DNA of 64,000 nt from Methanosarcinales archaeon Methan_01 (GTDB taxonomy: Archaea; Halobacteriota; Methanosarcinia; Methanotrichales; Methanotrichaceae), in assembly GCA_001602645.1 (NCBI GenBank), contig LUYE01000015.1:1-64000 (forward strand), written 5' to 3'. Below the pieces are notes generated by a model. It worked only from the letters and a program-made list of their open reading frames with translations. It did no database searches and was not told the origin of the DNA. Below, in pieces: positions 24,036 through 31,417 of this stretch (its first letter is position 1; every line of letters begins with the position of its first letter). Both the position numbers and the translations under genes were made by a program.

Positions 24036-24596
24036 TCATCTATTCCCGTCTCTGCAGCTCCAGCAGAGGAGCTCGCCATTCACCGATTCCAGAAAGTCGG
24101 AGATCTGGCCACACCGCTCGCAGATCCCCCTGATCATCTCCCTCTGATCCTCAAAATGGACGCTCTCCCTGTGCATCTCGATGAGGTGGCTCAGGATCTC
24201 GCCCATGCCGATGGAGGCCGACCCGGAGACGAGGTCGGTATCGGTGATTATGCCTACGAGCTTTCCTTCGCTCGATATCACGGGGAGCCTCTTCACCCCC
24301 GATTTGAGCATCTTTATGGCGGCGTCGCTCAAGCTTACATCTGGATGGACGGTGATCAGGGGCGAGGACATCACATCCCCCACCTTCACCTCTTTAGGGT
24401 TCGCGGCCCTGGCGACAATCTTCCCGACCAGGTCCCGCTCAGTTATGATCCCCATCGGCTGGTCGTCGTGAATCACGATCAAGCTGCCCACGTTTGCGGA
24501 GAACATCTTGTTCGCAGCCTTCACCACATCAACCTCGGAATCGATGGTGATCACAGGTCGGGCCATTATATCCCGCACCGGAATCTCTGTTTCCAT
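24036..24596 (-). CDS. CBS-domain protein 1 of operon with C-terminal zinc ribbon
   Basis: First gene of the operon, about 186 residues. Two CBS motifs (RDIMARPVITIDSEVD...GIITERDLVGKI and GDVMSSPLITVHPDVS...GIITDTDLVSG) are followed by a short helical link and a zinc ribbon with CERCGQ and LLCWSCRDG. The zinc ribbon could bind nucleic acid or protein, giving a ligand-sensing switch. ATG 24596 is preferred over GTG 24605 because GGAGGTGA lies five bases before it. The promoter is at 24645-24653. Confidence 0.87.
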   Translation of the reverse strand: METEIPVRDIMARPVITIDSEVDVVKAANKMFSANVGSLIVIHDDQPMGIITERDLVGKIVARAANPKEVKVGDVMSSPLITVHPDVSLSDAAIKMLKSGVKRLPVISSEGKLVGIITDTDLVSGSASIGMGEILSHLIEMHRESVHFEDQREMIRGICERCGQISDFLESVNGELLCWSCRDGNR

Positions 24597-24644
24597 AGAA
24601 CTCACCTCCGCGGCAGATCGCCGTTCTTATTAAAGAGATTCCCC

Positions 24645-24653
24645 CTATAAAAG
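24645..24653 (-). promoter_or_regulatory. TATA box of the CBS/RNA-ligase operon
   Basis: CTTTTATAG on the minus strand, giving a start site near 24622 and a ~25-nt leader carrying GGAGGTGA before the ATG at 24596. Confidence 0.6.
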
Positions 24654-24700
24654 GATCACTGCATCCTCTTCTATCGTATTCAAACTGTATTATAATTTTG

Positions 24701-25177
24701 TCATTCTGAGATGTGGTGGAGGATGTGATCGACCTCGGCGAGGATCAGCTCGATCCCGAGCCGGGCTGCCGACGGCGAGCCCGGGATGCAGAAGACGGGG
24801 ACCCCGCGGACCACTCCGGCCGACGCCCTGGTGAGGATCGCCCTCGTCCCCACCTCCTCCAGGCTTTTTTGCCTGAAGATCTCCCCGAAGCCGGGGATAG
24901 TCTTCTCGAAGAGGGGCTCTGCCCCCTCGATCGTCATGTCGCCGGGGGCAAGGCCGGTCCCCCCGCAGAGGACGACGACGTCCGCCTCCGATCCCAGAAT
25001 CGCTCTCCTCACCTCCTCCGCCCCGTCGGGGATGAGCCTGTAGGTGAAGCTCCGGCCGGCGGCCTCGAGCCGTTCGAGGATCGACCTCCCCGAGAGGTCC
25101 TCTGCCTCCTCCGGCTCATCCACCGCCCCGAACCTCCGAAATCGGGAGGTGCTCACGACGACGACCTCTATGATCAC
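24701..25177 (-). CDS. moaB: Molybdenum cofactor biosynthesis protein MoaB (MogA-type fold)
   Basis: The 158-residue product adenylates molybdopterin before metal insertion. Family motifs: VVVVSTSRFR at the N-terminus, DVVVLCGGTGLAPGDMTIEG (the GGTG..P.D site), FGEIFRQKSLEEVGTRAILTRASAGV and VFCIPGSPSAARLG. The start ATG lies about 26 bases after a TATA-like box, so the message is probably leaderless. Its product would serve the molybdo/tungsto-pterin enzyme Fwd encoded at 30.6-34.8 kb and works with MoeA at 48.9 kb. Confidence 0.92.
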   Translation of the reverse strand: MIIEVVVVSTSRFRRFGAVDEPEEAEDLSGRSILERLEAAGRSFTYRLIPDGAEEVRRAILGSEADVVVLCGGTGLAPGDMTIEGAEPLFEKTIPGFGEIFRQKSLEEVGTRAILTRASAGVVRGVPVFCIPGSPSAARLGIELILAEVDHILHHISE

Positions 25178-25198
25178 GGACAGTTATCCGTCTTGGAG

Positions 25199-25236
25199 GG
25201 ATAAAGCTCTTCTCACCATTCCCAACGGTTTTATCC
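25199..25236. promoter_or_regulatory. Back-to-back TATA boxes for moaB and the DUF1786 gene
   Basis: CTTTATCC on the minus strand (25199-25206) and TTTTATCC on the plus strand (25229-25236) each lie 26-27 bases from the start codons at 25177 and 25259. Both genes are probably leaderless. Confidence 0.55.
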
Positions 25237-25258
25237 GAGGAGGTCGATCTCGCCGTCC

Positions 25259-26314
25259 ATGGCGATTCTGGCGGTGGACGTCGGAGCGGGAACCCAGGAC
25301 ATCCTCCTCTTCGAGGACGGCGTCGCCATCGAGAACTCGGCGAAGATGGTGATGCCGAGCCAGACGGTGATCGTGGGCAAGAGGATCGGACGGGCGACGG
25401 CTCGCAAGGGGGACGCATTTCTGGCGGGGACGACGATGGGGGGCGGGCCCTCCGTCCGGGCGGCTAAAGACCACCTAATGGCGGGGCTTCGGCTCTCCGC
25501 CTCTCCGAAGGCGGCCCTCACCATCCATGATGACCTGGAGAAGGTCCGGAGGATGGGGGTCGAGATATCCGATTCGGCCCCCCCGGGGGCGGAGGTGGTG
25601 GAGATGGCGGACATCGACCCGTCGGCCATAGAGGCGACCTTCGAGATCTTCGGCCTTGAGATGCCCGAGAAGGCGGCCGTCGCCGTCCAGGACCACGGCT
25701 TCTCCCCCGAGAGGTCCAACAGGGTCGCGAGATTCGAAGAGATGGCCCGGGTCCTCGATTTGGGGGGAGACCTCCGATCTTTCGTCCACCTCAACCCGCC
25801 CCCCTTCTTCACCAGGATGAGGGCGGTGAAGGAGACCCTCGATGCTGCCGGGGTCCGATCGGTCGTCATGGACACGGGCCCCGCCGCGATCTTCGGCGCC
25901 GCCCTCGACCCCCGCTATCGAGAGCCGGCCCTCGTCCTGAACGCCGGAAACGGCCACACCATCGGAGCGGTTCTGGCCGAGGGCAGGATCACGGCCCTCT
26001 TCGAGCACCATACATCGGTCCTGACGCAAGAGAAGCTCCTCTGGCTCTCTGAGAGGCTCTGCGACGGGATTCTGACAAACACCGAGGTCTTCGATGACGG
26101 GGGGCACGGCGCCCACGTGACGGAGGCCCCGGGGATGCGGAGGATCCGGTCGGTCTTGGTGACGGGCCCGAAGAGAGAGAGGTTCATCGGGTCCGGCCTT
26201 CTCGGCCGGCTGGGCCCCGTCATCTCCGCCGCCCCCGGCGGCGACATGATGATGACCGGCTGCCTGGGGCTCGTCGAGGCCTGGAAGTGCGCTGAGGGGA
26301 GAGGCGATGGCTGA
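25259..26314 (+). CDS. DUF1786 family protein, actin/hexokinase-like fold
   Basis: The 351-residue product begins with ILAVDVGAGTQDILLFEDG, a phosphate-1-like loop of the ASKHA (acetate kinase/actin) superfamily. It continues with SAPPGAEVVEMADIDP, AVAVQDHGFSPERSNRVARF, VVMDTGPAAIFGAALDPR and LVLNAGNGHTIGAVL, which match the DUF1786 family common in methanogens. The fold implies nucleotide binding. The reaction is unknown. It overlaps the Bud32 gene by 8 bases, so the two are translated together. TATA-like TTTTATCC implies a leaderless transcript. Confidence 0.8.
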   Translation: MAILAVDVGAGTQDILLFEDGVAIENSAKMVMPSQTVIVGKRIGRATARKGDAFLAGTTMGGGPSVRAAKDHLMAGLRLSASPKAALTIHDDLEKVRRMGVEISDSAPPGAEVVEMADIDPSAIEATFEIFGLEMPEKAAVAVQDHGFSPERSNRVARFEEMARVLDLGGDLRSFVHLNPPPFFTRMRAVKETLDAAGVRSVVMDTGPAAIFGAALDPRYREPALVLNAGNGHTIGAVLAEGRITALFEHHTSVLTQEKLLWLSERLCDGILTNTEVFDDGGHGAHVTEAPGMRRIRSVLVTGPKRERFIGSGLLGRLGPVISAAPGGDMMMTGCLGLVEAWKCAEGRGDG

Positions 26315-26885
26315 GGAGATCGGGAGGGGCGCTGAGGCGATGATCACGAGGGTGGGGGCGAGGGTGAAGAAGGTGAGGCTTCCCAAGGGGTACAGGATGC
26401 CTGCCCTCGACGAGAGGATCCGGCGGGAGAGGACGGTGATGGAGTCGCGGATCATCTCCGAGGCCCGGAGGTGCGGCGTCCCTACGCCGATCGTCCTGGA
26501 CGTCGATTCTTTCAGCCTCACCATGGAGCACGTGGAGGGAGCTAAGCTGAAGGACCTCATCGATCCGGCCCTCTCCGAGGGGGTGGGGGAGCTGGTGGGA
26601 AGGCTCCACTCCTGTGGGATCGTCCACGGCGACCTCACCACCTCCAACATGATCCTCAAAGGGGAGAAGATCTACTTCATCGACTTCGGCCTCGCCTTCC
26701 ACGACCAGGGGATCGAGGCCCAGGGGGTGGATGTCCACGTATTTTTCCAGACAGTGAAGAGCACCCACGACCGCCCTGACGAGCTTATCTCTGCCTTCGG
26801 CCGGGGCTACGCCAGAACCTACGCCAGGGCCGAGGAGGTTTTAAAGCGGGTCGGAGAGATCGAGGCTCGGGGGAGGTATCTCTGA
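26307..26885 (+). CDS. bud32: Kae1-associated protein kinase Bud32
   Basis: A 192-residue small atypical kinase of the KEOPS complex, which makes threonylcarbamoyl-adenosine at tRNA position 37. Features: GRGAEAMITR near the N-terminus, the lysine of VKKVRLPKGYR, the conserved RRERTVMESRIISEARRCGV helix, MEHVEGAKLKDLI, catalytic HGDLTTSNMI and metal-binding IDFGLAF, then a C-terminal R-rich tail. Kae1 is often fused or adjacent in archaea; here the upstream neighbour is instead the DUF1786 gene, itself an ASKHA-fold protein like Kae1. Confidence 0.92.
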   Translation: MAEEIGRGAEAMITRVGARVKKVRLPKGYRMPALDERIRRERTVMESRIISEARRCGVPTPIVLDVDSFSLTMEHVEGAKLKDLIDPALSEGVGELVGRLHSCGIVHGDLTTSNMILKGEKIYFIDFGLAFHDQGIEAQGVDVHVFFQTVKSTHDRPDELISAFGRGYARTYARAEEVLKRVGEIEARGRYL

Positions 26886-26895
26886 CCAAATCATT

Positions 26896-26907
26896 AACTT
26901 TATGTAG
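26896..26907 (+). promoter_or_regulatory. TATA box upstream of alba
   Basis: AACTTTATGTAG places transcription start near 26929, leaving a ~34-nt leader with GGTGATGG before the ATG at 26963. Confidence 0.5.
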
Positions 26908-26962
26908 TAAACGATCCCTCTAAACCTCAGCAGTGCTACCAGTTACAAAGTGGTGATGGTAC

Positions 26963-27232
26963 ATGGCAGAAGATGATGTGGTATTCGTCGGCAGCAAACC
27001 AGTGATGAACTACGTACTGGCGGTGGTCACTCAGTTCAACAGCGGCGCCGGAGAGGTGAAGATCATGGCCAGGGGACGGGCGATATCAAGGGCCGTGGAC
27101 GTGGCAGAGGTCTCAAGGAGCCGCTTTCTCGGCGACGTCCAGGTCAAGGACATCCAGATCTCCACCGAGACCCTGAATACCGATCGTGGAGAGACGAACG
27201 TCTCGGCCATCGAGATCACCCTCTCGAAGTGA
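26963..27232 (+). CDS. alba: Alba chromatin/RNA-binding protein
   Basis: An 89-residue protein with the Alba fold signatures: [38 protein letters not shown] and [20 protein letters not shown]. Alba dimers coat DNA and bind RNA, and in Sulfolobus acetylation of a lysine near the N-terminus modulates binding. The equivalent Lys lies in VGSKPV. It is expressed from its own TATA box. The following purN gene begins at or just after the stop codon. Confidence 0.96.
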   Translation: MAEDDVVFVGSKPVMNYVLAVVTQFNSGAGEVKIMARGRAISRAVDVAEVSRSRFLGDVQVKDIQISTETLNTDRGETNVSAIEITLSK

Positions 27233-27255
27233 ATTTAAGCCCTCCTGGAGCGCGG

Positions 27256-27885
27256 TTGGCGTTGACCACCAGAATCGGGGTCATATCCTCGGGGCGCGGT
27301 GAGAACCTCCGGCACATCCTCGAGTCCGTACGGTCGGGGCGCCTCCCAGCGGAGGTGGCCGTCGTCCTCGCGGACCATCCCGACGCAGGAGCCCTCAGGA
27401 TCGCCCGCGACTATGGGATCGAGGCCCACTTCGTCGACCCCTCGGGCCTCGACCGGGCCGGGTACGACGGCGTTCTCGCGGAGCACCTCGACCGGGCGGG
27501 GGTCGACCTCGTCGTCCTCACCGGGTACATGAGGGTCCTCTCTCCGGAGTTCGTCCGGCGCTTCCGGGGGAGGACGATCAACATCCATCCCGCCCTCCTG
27601 CCGGCATTTCGGGGGCTGGACGCCTTCCAGCAGGCCCTCGACTACGGCGTCAAGGTGACGGGGACGACGATCCACCTCGTCGACGAGGACGTCGACCACG
27701 GGCCCATCATCCACCAGGTCCCCGTGGAGGTGAGGGACGACGACACCCATGAGAGCCTCAAGGCGAGGATCCAGGAGGCGGAGTTTCGGGCCTACCCCGA
27801 GGCTCTGAGGCTCTTCATCGAGGGGAGGCCGAAGGTCGTCGGAAGACGGGTCGTCTTTGAGGGAAGGGAGGTCGAGAGATCTTGA
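27256..27885 (+). CDS. purN: Phosphoribosylglycinamide formyltransferase
   Basis: PurN transfers a formyl group from a folate-type carrier to GAR in purine synthesis. Family motifs: IGVISSGRGENLRHIL, TGYMRVLSPEFV, the catalytic INIHPALLPAFRGLDAFQQAL (Asn and His) and GTTIHLVDEDVDHGPII with the catalytic Asp. The start is uncertain. TTG 27256 has GGAG five bases upstream, TTG 27262 lies about 26 bases after a TATA-like AATTTAAG, and GTG 27229 overlaps the alba stop. The first two fit homologue N-termini better. The stop overlaps the next gene's TTG. Confidence 0.9.
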   Translation: MALTTRIGVISSGRGENLRHILESVRSGRLPAEVAVVLADHPDAGALRIARDYGIEAHFVDPSGLDRAGYDGVLAEHLDRAGVDLVVLTGYMRVLSPEFVRRFRGRTINIHPALLPAFRGLDAFQQALDYGVKVTGTTIHLVDEDVDHGPIIHQVPVEVRDDDTHESLKARIQEAEFRAYPEALRLFIEGRPKVVGRRVVFEGREVERS

Positions 27886-28370
27886 GGACTCTGTGGGCTC
27901 CCTGGAGGATGGAGTACATCCGGAGCGAGAAGGCGGGAGGATGCATCTTCTGCGAGAAGGTCGGCGAGGACCGGGATGCGGAAAACCTGATACTCTTCCG
28001 GGGAATATACCACTTCATCATCATGAACGCCTACCCCTACAACAACGGCCACCTGATGGTCGTCCCCCGCCGCCACACCTCGACCCTCGCGGGCTGGACC
28101 GCCGAGGAGAGGGCCGAGTTTCTGGAGCTGGCCGACCTCGCCGTCGCTCTTCTAAAAAGGACGATGAACCCCGACGGCTTCAACCTCGGGATCAACATGG
28201 GCGAGTGCGCGGGGGCGGGGATCGCCGACCACATCCACCTTCACGTCGTCCCGCGCTGGTCGGGGGACTGCAACTTCATGCCCGTCTTCGCGGATACGCG
28301 GGTGATACCCGAGCACATCCAGGCGACCTACCAGAACCTCCGGGAGGCTCTGGAAAAGGTTCTGGGATGA
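27882..28370 (+). CDS. HIT-family nucleotide hydrolase or phosphorylase
   Basis: A 162-residue HIT protein. The histidine triad appears as DHIHLHVVPRW near residue 110-120. An N-terminal CIFCEKVG pairs with later His to make the zinc site seen in many HIT proteins, and NNGHLMVVPRRH is also typical. The N-terminus LWAPWRMEYI is characteristic of the AP4A-phosphorylase-like branch. HIT enzymes act on nucleotide phosphoramidates or dinucleoside polyphosphates. The start is TTG 27882, overlapping the purN stop by 4 bases, so the two genes are coupled. Confidence 0.87.
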   Translation: MRTLWAPWRMEYIRSEKAGGCIFCEKVGEDRDAENLILFRGIYHFIIMNAYPYNNGHLMVVPRRHTSTLAGWTAEERAEFLELADLAVALLKRTMNPDGFNLGINMGECAGAGIADHIHLHVVPRWSGDCNFMPVFADTRVIPEHIQATYQNLREALEKVLG

Positions 28371-28463
28371 TAGGCGGGTTCCGGGCCGATCCGATGGGAA
28401 TAGCTGCCCTATGCCTCCGAACTGGCCTCACAGGCGGATATGGCTGGCTATCTCCTTGAAACC

Positions 28464-28928
28464 CTATCGAGGGGACGGCTCCGGATCGATTACTCCCGCC
28501 TCAGAGAGCCGGAAAGGTACGCCCCTCCTCTCCAATTCTTCTGTTACCTCCTCCATGAAGACCCCCCTCCCCGGAACGTGGCGGTGCTCCTGGGGCCGGA
28601 TCTTCCCTCCGGCGTAGCCCGCCGTCGTCGAGGTGACGCCACAGCTGGGGCTCCCCCCGACGCCGACGACCTCGATCTCGCACCCCCTCTTCGAAAATTG
28701 CTCGATCAGGTCTGCGTGGTGGGCGAAGATCTCGCGGCAGTATCGGCGGTAGGAGGGGATATCGATCTGGTTTTTGGTGACCGCCCACCGGTCGAGGCCC
28801 AGGCATCCGGCCTCGGGGCAGGGGAGCTGGATGATCGGCGGCTCGGGCGTGAAGGCGACGGGTCGGAGCCCCAAAAGCCTCGTCTCGGGGTCGAGGAGGC
28901 AATGGGCGACGACCCGGATCGTCGTCAT
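28464..28928 (-). CDS. Conserved DUF523/COG5418-like Cys protein
   Basis: A 154-residue protein with VVAHCLLDPETR near the N-terminus, IIQLPCPEAGCLGL, RWAVTKNQID and VGVGGSPSCGVTSTTAGY. The GSPSCG motif with the two earlier Cys sites is the pattern of DUF523-like proteins (one bacterial branch is a 2-thiouracil desulfurase with an Fe-S cluster) and the archaeal COG5418 group. The ATG overlaps the stop of the upstream PH-domain gene by 4 bases. The function in methanogens is not known. Confidence 0.7.
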   Translation of the reverse strand: MTTIRVVAHCLLDPETRLLGLRPVAFTPEPPIIQLPCPEAGCLGLDRWAVTKNQIDIPSYRRYCREIFAHHADLIEQFSKRGCEIEVVGVGGSPSCGVTSTTAGYAGGKIRPQEHRHVPGRGVFMEEVTEELERRGVPFRLSEAGVIDPEPSPR

Positions 28929-29374
28929 CCTTCCTCGCCCGCCTCTTCTTTCAGGTCCCGCCCTTCGAGGACGGCTTTGACGTGCCGGTAGAACCTGACC
29001 CCGTCGATCTCGTGGTAGAACCGGACGTCCTCGGCGGCCTCGCCGATCCTTATCTTGATGGTGTTGTCCTGGAACTCCTTGACGTACTCGATCCCCGTTA
29101 CGCCGGAGAGGGGAAACCTGTCCATCCTGTTTCTGAATAGGCCGGCCCGGACGAAGACGACCTCTCTATCCGTCACCGCGATCCAGGAGGAGATCTTCTC
29201 CTCGTCGAAGGCCCCTATCCTCGCGAAGGCCAGAGCCTTCTCGTCCTGGTACCTCCGGGGGACGGCCGGGAAGGCCATGATGGTGGCCTCGCCGGCCCGC
29301 TCCAGGTCTTCCAGGGCCTTTCTGATCTTCTTCGGGAGGCTCTCGGGTGCCGATGCCGCTTCCATTTCAGCCAT
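28925..29374 (-). CDS. Bacterial-type PH-domain protein
   Basis: A 149-residue protein. After a helical N-terminus (about 35 residues), a segment with RIGAFDEEKISSWIAVTDREVVFVRAG, DRFPLSGVTGIEYVKE and NTIKIRIG has the strand pattern and the conserved T..RVVFV-like and PL..I..I elements of bacterial PH domains (YvbH/bPH type). No transmembrane helix is visible. It is coupled to the downstream Cys protein. The call rests on pattern, not on a search. Confidence 0.65.
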   Translation of the reverse strand: MAEMEAASAPESLPKKIRKALEDLERAGEATIMAFPAVPRRYQDEKALAFARIGAFDEEKISSWIAVTDREVVFVRAGLFRNRMDRFPLSGVTGIEYVKEFQDNTIKIRIGEAAEDVRFYHEIDGVRFYRHVKAVLEGRDLKEEAGEEG

Positions 29375-29425
29375 GATGGATGATCCGATTCGGATTTGAT
29401 TTTCTGCAGAGTTCGCGGGTCGAGT

Positions 29426-30568
29426 TCAGGTGACGATCTTATCGAGGGCGTCCTCTTCGAGAGCGATCTTCACCTCTCGCATCAGCCTCCTCCCCGTGCT
29501 CATGGACGTCCTCCAGAAGGCGTTCCCGTAGGGGTGGCCCACGGCCATGTGGACGTTCGTCCCGCCGCCGATCCGGGGGGCGACGTCGTAGATGGAGAAG
29601 TTCAGGTCCTTGTCGACGCAGGTCTGGAGGCAGAAGGGACCAATGATCCCGGGGCTGTAGTGGACCTTCGTCGCCTCGACGTATCTTTCGGCCAGGTCGA
29701 AGGCCTTCTCCAGGAGGGACTCGCGGAGGGTCGCTGAGTTGTGGCCGCAGACGGTGTACTCGGGGCTGATCTGGGCCTCGTTGAGGGTGAGCTGCTGGGG
29801 GGCGGGGATCCGGACGTGGCCGTCGAGGGAGGACTCAAACCGCCAGTCGATCCCGAGGAGCTCTATCCGGTCCAGGATCGGGGAGTAGAAGAAGTCGAGG
29901 TTGAAGACGGGGCCGATGACGTACCTCTCGATCCGCGCGAGGTCGAGGCCATCTTGGTCGATCACCCCGTGCTTGAGGAGGAGCTCCGACTTCTCCCGGT
30001 ACTCTTCGCTGCTCGCGGCGGTGAAGAACCCCCTCTCCAGGGTCTTGACGGCATGCGGCAGCTTCACCATCACCAGCTCGTCGATCTCCTCCGGCTCCAC
30101 CGTCTCGGGGAAGGGGAGGCCCGCCTTCTCCAGGATCCAGTAGTAGTCCTGCTCCTCCCCCCGCTCCTCGGACCGGAGGAGGTTTCTGCTCCCCAGGAGG
30201 GGGACCTCGAACTCGTCCTCCACCGAGTCGATCCCGCAGTAGGAGGTGAAGGACCGGTTGGGGACGAAGAGGACGCTCTTCGAGATGAGGGCGTCCTGCT
30301 GCTCGCTCCGGATCAGGTCAGAAAACCTGTTGAGGATCCGGACCTCGTCGACGACGCCGCTCGCGACCCTGCCGCTCACCCTCGTCGTCCTGAAGTACTT
30401 GGCGTAGGTCTTCTCCCTCCCCTTCTGGCATACTGCGAGGGTTCGAAATCCCTCCTCCACCGCCCCGTCACAGGTGTCCAGGGCGGAGTGGGAGGCGACG
30501 ACCCCTATCATCGGGCCGCGGAGGTCGTACCCCTCCAAAACCTCCAAAATTTTGCTCCGGTCTATCAA
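29426..30568 (-). CDS. purP: FAICAR synthetase PurP
   Basis: PurP is the archaeal ATP- and formate-dependent ligase that formylates AICAR. The product, about 380 residues, is an ATP-grasp enzyme. Motifs: GVVASHSALDTCDGAVEEGF, FVPNRSFTSYCGIDSVEDEF, VPLLGSRNLLRSEER, VMVKLPHAVKTLERGFFTA and GIIGPFCLQTC with APRIGGGTNVHMAVG. TTG 30568 aligns with homologues (LIDRSKILEVL) and has GGGGTG at a good distance; TTG 30583 is the longer option. Together with purN it adds to purine genes in the window. Confidence 0.93.
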   Translation of the reverse strand: MIDRSKILEVLEGYDLRGPMIGVVASHSALDTCDGAVEEGFRTLAVCQKGREKTYAKYFRTTRVSGRVASGVVDEVRILNRFSDLIRSEQQDALISKSVLFVPNRSFTSYCGIDSVEDEFEVPLLGSRNLLRSEERGEEQDYYWILEKAGLPFPETVEPEEIDELVMVKLPHAVKTLERGFFTAASSEEYREKSELLLKHGVIDQDGLDLARIERYVIGPVFNLDFFYSPILDRIELLGIDWRFESSLDGHVRIPAPQQLTLNEAQISPEYTVCGHNSATLRESLLEKAFDLAERYVEATKVHYSPGIIGPFCLQTCVDKDLNFSIYDVAPRIGGGTNVHMAVGHPYGNAFWRTSMSTGRRLMREVKIALEEDALDKIVT

Positions 30569-30646
30569 TTCTAAGCACCCCAAAATAATCTCGATCTCAA
30601 TTCTGGACTAGAGTGGTACTCACTTATCAAGGTGACCGTCATGGCA

Positions 30647-31417
30647 TCAGGCCTCCATGGATGCGACGTAGAGCTCTCCCTTCCCCCCGTCGACGAGGTC
30701 CCCCAAAAACTTCTTGAGACTCTGACCGTCGATCTCCACCGTCTCCTGGTACTGGTAGGATGGGAGGACCCGGGCGCGGCCGAAGACGGTGATGGCGCCG
30801 CTCGCCATCTCCGCCCCCGGCAGGTGGGCGTTCCCGCCGATGACGATCACCCCTCCCCGGTTTGCGATCCCCGGAAAGTCTCCGGCGTCCCCGAGGACGG
30901 TGATCTTCCCGCCGCAGAGGTGCTCTCCTAGATAGTCTCCGGCAGAGCCCTCTATCCGGATCTCGCCGCCGCGCATACCGCAGCTTTCGCCGCGGTACCC
31001 GGCGCCGACGTAGTCGCCGGCGTCGCCGGAGACATTGATCTTTCCGCCTCGCATCTCCCGGCCGAGCCAGTCTCCGGCCCGTCCCGCGATCTCGATCTCG
31101 CCGCCAGCCATCCCGTTTCCGGCGTGCATCCCCACATCGCCGCCAGCCTCGATCATCCCCGAGGTCATCTTCTCTCCGATTCGCTTCACCCTGGAGAAGT
31201 CCCCAGAGAGGAGGATCCGCGCGTCCGCCGCCTCCCCTGGAACGTCGTCCCCCGAGAGGGCGAAGAGGTCGGAGAGGACCGACCGCCGGTTCCCCTCCCA
31301 TACCTCGATCCTCCCGATCTCTTCGAGGGTCAAAGGAGCTAGGACGTCGGGGCTGATCCCCTCCGCCTCTACGGGGACCAAAAACTTTCGCCGCGGCTCA
31401 ATCCTGATCTCCCTCAT
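30647..31417 (-). CDS. fwdC: Formylmethanofuran dehydrogenase subunit C
   Basis: A 256-residue subunit related to the GltS alpha-subunit C-terminal domain. Its second half is a right-handed beta-helix built from G..(M/L)..G.I.(I/V).G repeats, for example GGDVGMHAGNGMAGGEIEIAG and GAGYRGESCGMRGGEIRIEG. FwdC supports the FwdA/FwdB core that fixes CO2 onto methanofuran. The ATG directly follows the fwdA stop. It is the last gene of a D-B-A-C operon. Subunits F and G (ferredoxin-type) are not in this window. Confidence 0.95.
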   Translation of the reverse strand: MREIRIEPRRKFLVPVEAEGISPDVLAPLTLEEIGRIEVWEGNRRSVLSDLFALSGDDVPGEAADARILLSGDFSRVKRIGEKMTSGMIEAGGDVGMHAGNGMAGGEIEIAGRAGDWLGREMRGGKINVSGDAGDYVGAGYRGESCGMRGGEIRIEGSAGDYLGEHLCGGKITVLGDAGDFPGIANRGGVIVIGGNAHLPGAEMASGAITVFGRARVLPSYQYQETVEIDGQSLKKFLGDLVDGGKGELYVASMEA

